From positions 1 to 64,000 of the forward strand of contig NZ_RPDI01000003.1 in NCBI RefSeq assembly GCF_003917135.1: a stretch of 64,000 bases of DNA, given 5' to 3'. Made by a program: the position numbers and the translations under genes. Below, piece by piece: positions 61,919 to 64,000 of the stretch (positions are counted from its first letter, which is position 1; each line of letters starts with the position of its first letter). This stretch comes from Leucobacter chromiireducens. GTDB lineage: Bacteria > Actinomycetota > Actinomycetes > Actinomycetales > Microbacteriaceae. A model generated the notes under the pieces. The model was not told the origin of the DNA, did not search any database, and was given only the letters and a program-made list of their open reading frames with translations.

Positions 61919-62467
61919 CTAACTCGCGGCCACCGTACTCCAGGTGCAGTCAGCGTTCGTGCCGGCGAGCCCGCTCGTCCCGGTGGCGACCAGCCACGCG
62001 GACTTCCAGCCCCCTGGGCCGGTGAGGCGCACTGCAACGGACGCGCCCCCGCCGAGGAGGCCACCGAGCAGCCCCAGGTTGAACTCGGTCTTTGCGGCGC
62101 TCGTCGTGCCGGAGACGGTGACGCTGCCGAGGAGCGCTGCGGTGAGCGGCGTGAGGCCGCCCTGCGCGAGGTAGCCGTACTCGGCGCTCGCCATCGTGTA
62201 GCCGGTCGTGCCGGCCGGCACCCGCCAGTCCACGGTAATCTTCGGGGCCGCGCCCAGGAGGCCGGGGTTGAACGCGCACTTCACCGTGAGCGGTTGCGGG
62301 GTGGGCACGGTCAGCGCCACGAAGGAGGCGGCGGCCGCCTCCGTGTCTGCCCAGCTCGCCTCGGTGAGCGACGCGGGAACCACCCCGACGACCAGGATCG
62401 CGGCACCCGCCACGGACGCGGCGAGCGCGCGGCGCGCGCAGCGTTCCCCGTCGCGTCGCGCCCTCAC
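61919..62467 (-). CDS. Secreted protein with SipW-type signal peptide
   Basis: A 182-residue exported protein. The basic N-terminus and hydrophobic stretch (LAASVAGAAILVVGVVPASL) are followed by TEASWADTEAAAASF, resembling the cleavage region of SipW-dependent (TasA/camelysin-like) proteins. The rest is a beta-rich, Gly/Thr-rich domain with two Cys (VKCAFNPGLLG and ADCTWSTV), without an anchor. GTG 62467 overlaps the stop of the signal peptidase gene upstream (GTGA), so it is translationally coupled to its probable processing enzyme. Exact role (fibre, matrix or wall-associated) unknown. Confidence 0.75.
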   Translation of the reverse strand: MRARRDGERCARRALAASVAGAAILVVGVVPASLTEASWADTEAAAASFVALTVPTPQPLTVKCAFNPGLLGAAPKITVDWRVPAGTTGYTMASAEYGYLAQGGLTPLTAALLGSVTVSGTTSAAKTEFNLGLLGGLLGGGASVAVRLTGPGGWKSAWLVATGTSGLAGTNADCTWSTVAAS

Positions 62468-63708
62468 CGCGCGAGCCTCCCCCGCGCGGCGGTTGCGAGT
62501 CCCGCACATCCGAGCCCCGCGACGACGGCACCGAGCGCGAGCACCCACCCCGCAGAGCCGCCGGTCACGGGCAGCTCCGGCGACGCAGGGGAAGCCTCCC
62601 ACATTCCGCCCTGCCCGGGCCCCACCTCAGCGGTTTCCTCCTGCCCGACCGCGCGCACCGCGAGTTCCACGAGCCCCGCCCCACCTGCGGGGATGGCCCC
62701 GGTCACGAGGAACCAGCGCTCGCCTCGATCATGGAGCGTGCCGAGTTGGATCGCAGCTCCCGAGAGATCGAGCGGCCCGGCCGGGAGCACCGCACGCTCG
62801 GTGCCTGGGCACGCACCGTTCACCCATGGCACGGTGCACGAGCGCACGCCCACCTCGAGCCCGAGTTCCGGATCCCCCGTTGCGAGCAGCGCGACGTCGA
62901 CGTCACCGGGCGCGGCCGCGGTGAACGCCACCCCCACTTGCCAGTCCACCGGGATGCCCGGCCGCATGGCGCGCATTGCTGCAGCATCGCCCAGCGACGT
63001 CAGCCGGAGGGTGGCGCCCTGCGTCACTGCACGCCGCTCGCCAGCCACCAGCGCGGGATCGCTGCGCAATGAAGCAGCGGCTGCCGGCGCGCTGCCCGGT
63101 GCCCCGACGCCCCAGGCCGCGCCGAGGCACAGCGCGACGAGCACCACCGCACCGGCGGTGTGCCGCCCGCGTTGGCGCAGCGGCTCGCGGGACTGCGGCT
63201 CCCTCGGACCCCGCGGCTCCCGCGGCCAGAACGCCCAGGTGACGAGCGCCGCCGACGCGATCGTGAGTGCGCCGAGCACCGCGGGGTGCGAGAACCACAT
63301 GACCACGTGCGCGAGCCCGGGCACCGCCGCAAGGACCTGCCGCACCTCCGAGACCACATACGGTGCTGGATCGTCGACGTCGTTCGCGTCGCCGCGCATC
63401 GTAATCGTGCGGCTCGCCCCCTCGCCGGACACCGAGGTGACGCGGTGCGTCACGGGCAGTGTCCCCGCCCGATCGACGGTGACCACGTCGCCCACCGTGA
63501 TCGCGCGCGCGGGGATCTCACGCACCACCGCGAGCGATCCCGCAGGGATCCCCGGCGACATTGACCCGGTTTTGAACATGATGAGCGAGATCCCGAACAG
63601 CCCCGAGAGCGCGACCAGCACGATGCAGACGATGCCGCCGAGCGCGGCGACGTTGAGCAGCGCGTTGCCGACCGCAGCGCCGGCGCGCCTGCCGCCCACA
63701 CGTGTCAC
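62464..63708 (-). CDS. SipW/Sec11-type signal peptidase fused to LPXTG-anchored domain
   Basis: A 414-residue fusion. Residues 1-160: signal peptidase I of the Ser-His type, with a membrane segment at 20-45, Ser49 in FKTGSMSPGIPAGS, His88 in LPVTHRVTSV and Asp107 in TMRGDAND, then a membrane segment (about 143-160). Residues about 185-205 are another hydrophobic segment, ending AAAAS. Residues 210-375 form an exported domain with two Cys (VRSCTVPWVNGAC). The C-terminus carries LPVTG (379-383), a hydrophobic helix and a basic tail, a sortase sorting signal. GTG 63708 has GGAGG five bases upstream. The neighbours look like SipW-type substrates. Fusion with an anchored domain is unusual; it may hold the peptidase or its processed product at the wall. 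Confidence 0.82.
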   Translation of the reverse strand: MTRVGGRRAGAAVGNALLNVAALGGIVCIVLVALSGLFGISLIMFKTGSMSPGIPAGSLAVVREIPARAITVGDVVTVDRAGTLPVTHRVTSVSGEGASRTITMRGDANDVDDPAPYVVSEVRQVLAAVPGLAHVVMWFSHPAVLGALTIASAALVTWAFWPREPRGPREPQSREPLRQRGRHTAGAVVLVALCLGAAWGVGAPGSAPAAAASLRSDPALVAGERRAVTQGATLRLTSLGDAAAMRAMRPGIPVDWQVGVAFTAAAPGDVDVALLATGDPELGLEVGVRSCTVPWVNGACPGTERAVLPAGPLDLSGAAIQLGTLHDRGERWFLVTGAIPAGGAGLVELAVRAVGQEETAEVGPGQGGMWEASPASPELPVTGGSAGWVLALGAVVAGLGCAGLATAARGRLAR

Positions 63709-63728
63709 GGTGTCCTCCTCTCTCGGCG

Positions 63729-64000
63729 CTAGGACGTTGATGCGGCGGTGAACGTCCATGTTGCGGACGCGGTGAGCCCTTGTGCGGCGTTCGCGGTGCC
63801 CGCGGGGAGCGTGACCGCGAAGCAGTAGCGCACGGGCGCCGACCCGCCGGCCGCGAGCGGCTGCGTTCCCTGGCCGGCGGTGGCGAGCTGGCTCCACTGC
63901 GGCACCACGGTCGTCCCCACCCCCGGCGCGAACGCACCGGCATTGCAGGCGGTGTTCCCCGTGAGCACCACGACCCCGTACCGCAGGTAGCCGCCGAGCC
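63729..64000 (-). CDS. Secreted protein, C-terminal part (partial)
   Basis: The C-terminal 90 residues of a protein whose start lies beyond the window. Visible text includes GGYLRYGVVVLTGNTACNAG and a beta-rich end GLTASATWTFTAAS, typical of the C-terminal part of SipW-dependent or TasA-like secreted proteins. It ends 21 bases before the signal-peptidase fusion, so it is the preceding gene in the same operon and a probable substrate. No anchor is present at its C-terminus. Confidence 0.65.
   Translation of the reverse strand, partial: LGGYLRYGVVVLTGNTACNAGAFAPGVGTTVVPQWSQLATAGQGTQPLAAGGSAPVRYCFAVTLPAGTANAAQGLTASATWTFTAASTS

Overview
The window is about 64 kb of very GC-rich (roughly 70%) chromosomal DNA from an actinobacterium. 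The best guess is Microbacteriaceae, Leucobacter-like. The grounds are the base composition, many GTG starts, ATGA/GTGA start-stop overlaps, TAnnnT -10 boxes a few bases before start codons, LPXTG-type surface proteins, system II cytochrome c maturation, a short AspRS of the tRNA(Asn)-charging type and a cory-CC-star/ArsA pair. Genus is inference. There is no rRNA, tRNA, CRISPR array, prophage or insertion sequence. It reads as ordinary chromosome rich in uptake systems.

Layout. 1-4.8 kb (-): amidohydrolase, peptide-binding lipoprotein and two Dpp-type permeases, cut by the window start. 4.9-6.4 kb (+): a small membrane protein and a luciferase-like oxidoreductase. 6.6-13.1 kb (-): a complete oligopeptide/opine-type ABC importer with a C45 acyltransferase/hydrolase, divergent from a LacI-type repressor (13.2-14.3 kb) with two operator-like sites between them. 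14.4-17.7 kb (-): a 3-ketosteroid-dehydrogenase-like flavoprotein and NADP-isocitrate dehydrogenase. 17.9-30.9 kb: an amino-sugar salvage locus with nagA, nagB, a frame-disrupted LuxR/MalT-like regulator, an MsmK-type ATPase, a ROK repressor with a palindromic operator, a sugar-binding lipoprotein, two permeases, cytoplasmic NagZ and a ROK kinase. Together these can import a GlcNAc-containing oligosaccharide, cleave it, phosphorylate GlcNAc and feed fructose-6-phosphate to glycolysis.

30.9-37.5 kb: GNAT, RarD-like exporter, CsoR, a second LuxR regulator, PPK2, a chlorite-dismutase/HemQ-family protein that lacks the usual active-site residues, and ccsB. 37.8-46 kb: a sortase-anchored surface protein with three 90-residue repeats, a cation/proton antiporter, PspA, a TPM-domain membrane protein, DedA and a PepSY-like lipoprotein. 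46-51.5 kb: aspS, then an amino-acid-type ABC importer cotranscribed with a flavin monooxygenase and a GNAT, resembling organosulfur (S-alkyl-cysteine) salvage operons. 51.6-55.3 kb: histidine phosphatase-resA-ccdA-resB, whose usual partner ccsB lies 15 kb away. 55.4-61.8 kb: purU, cstA, cory-CC-star, ArsA-like ATPase, then a ZTP riboswitch controlling glyA-folD. 61.9-64 kb (-): a SipW/Sec11-type signal peptidase fused to a sortase-anchored domain, between two likely substrates.

The most unusual non-coding feature is a set of very long, near-perfect intergenic hairpins, mostly at ends of genes. Two of them (6466-6537 and 14324-14389) share a core sequence and form a small repeat family.
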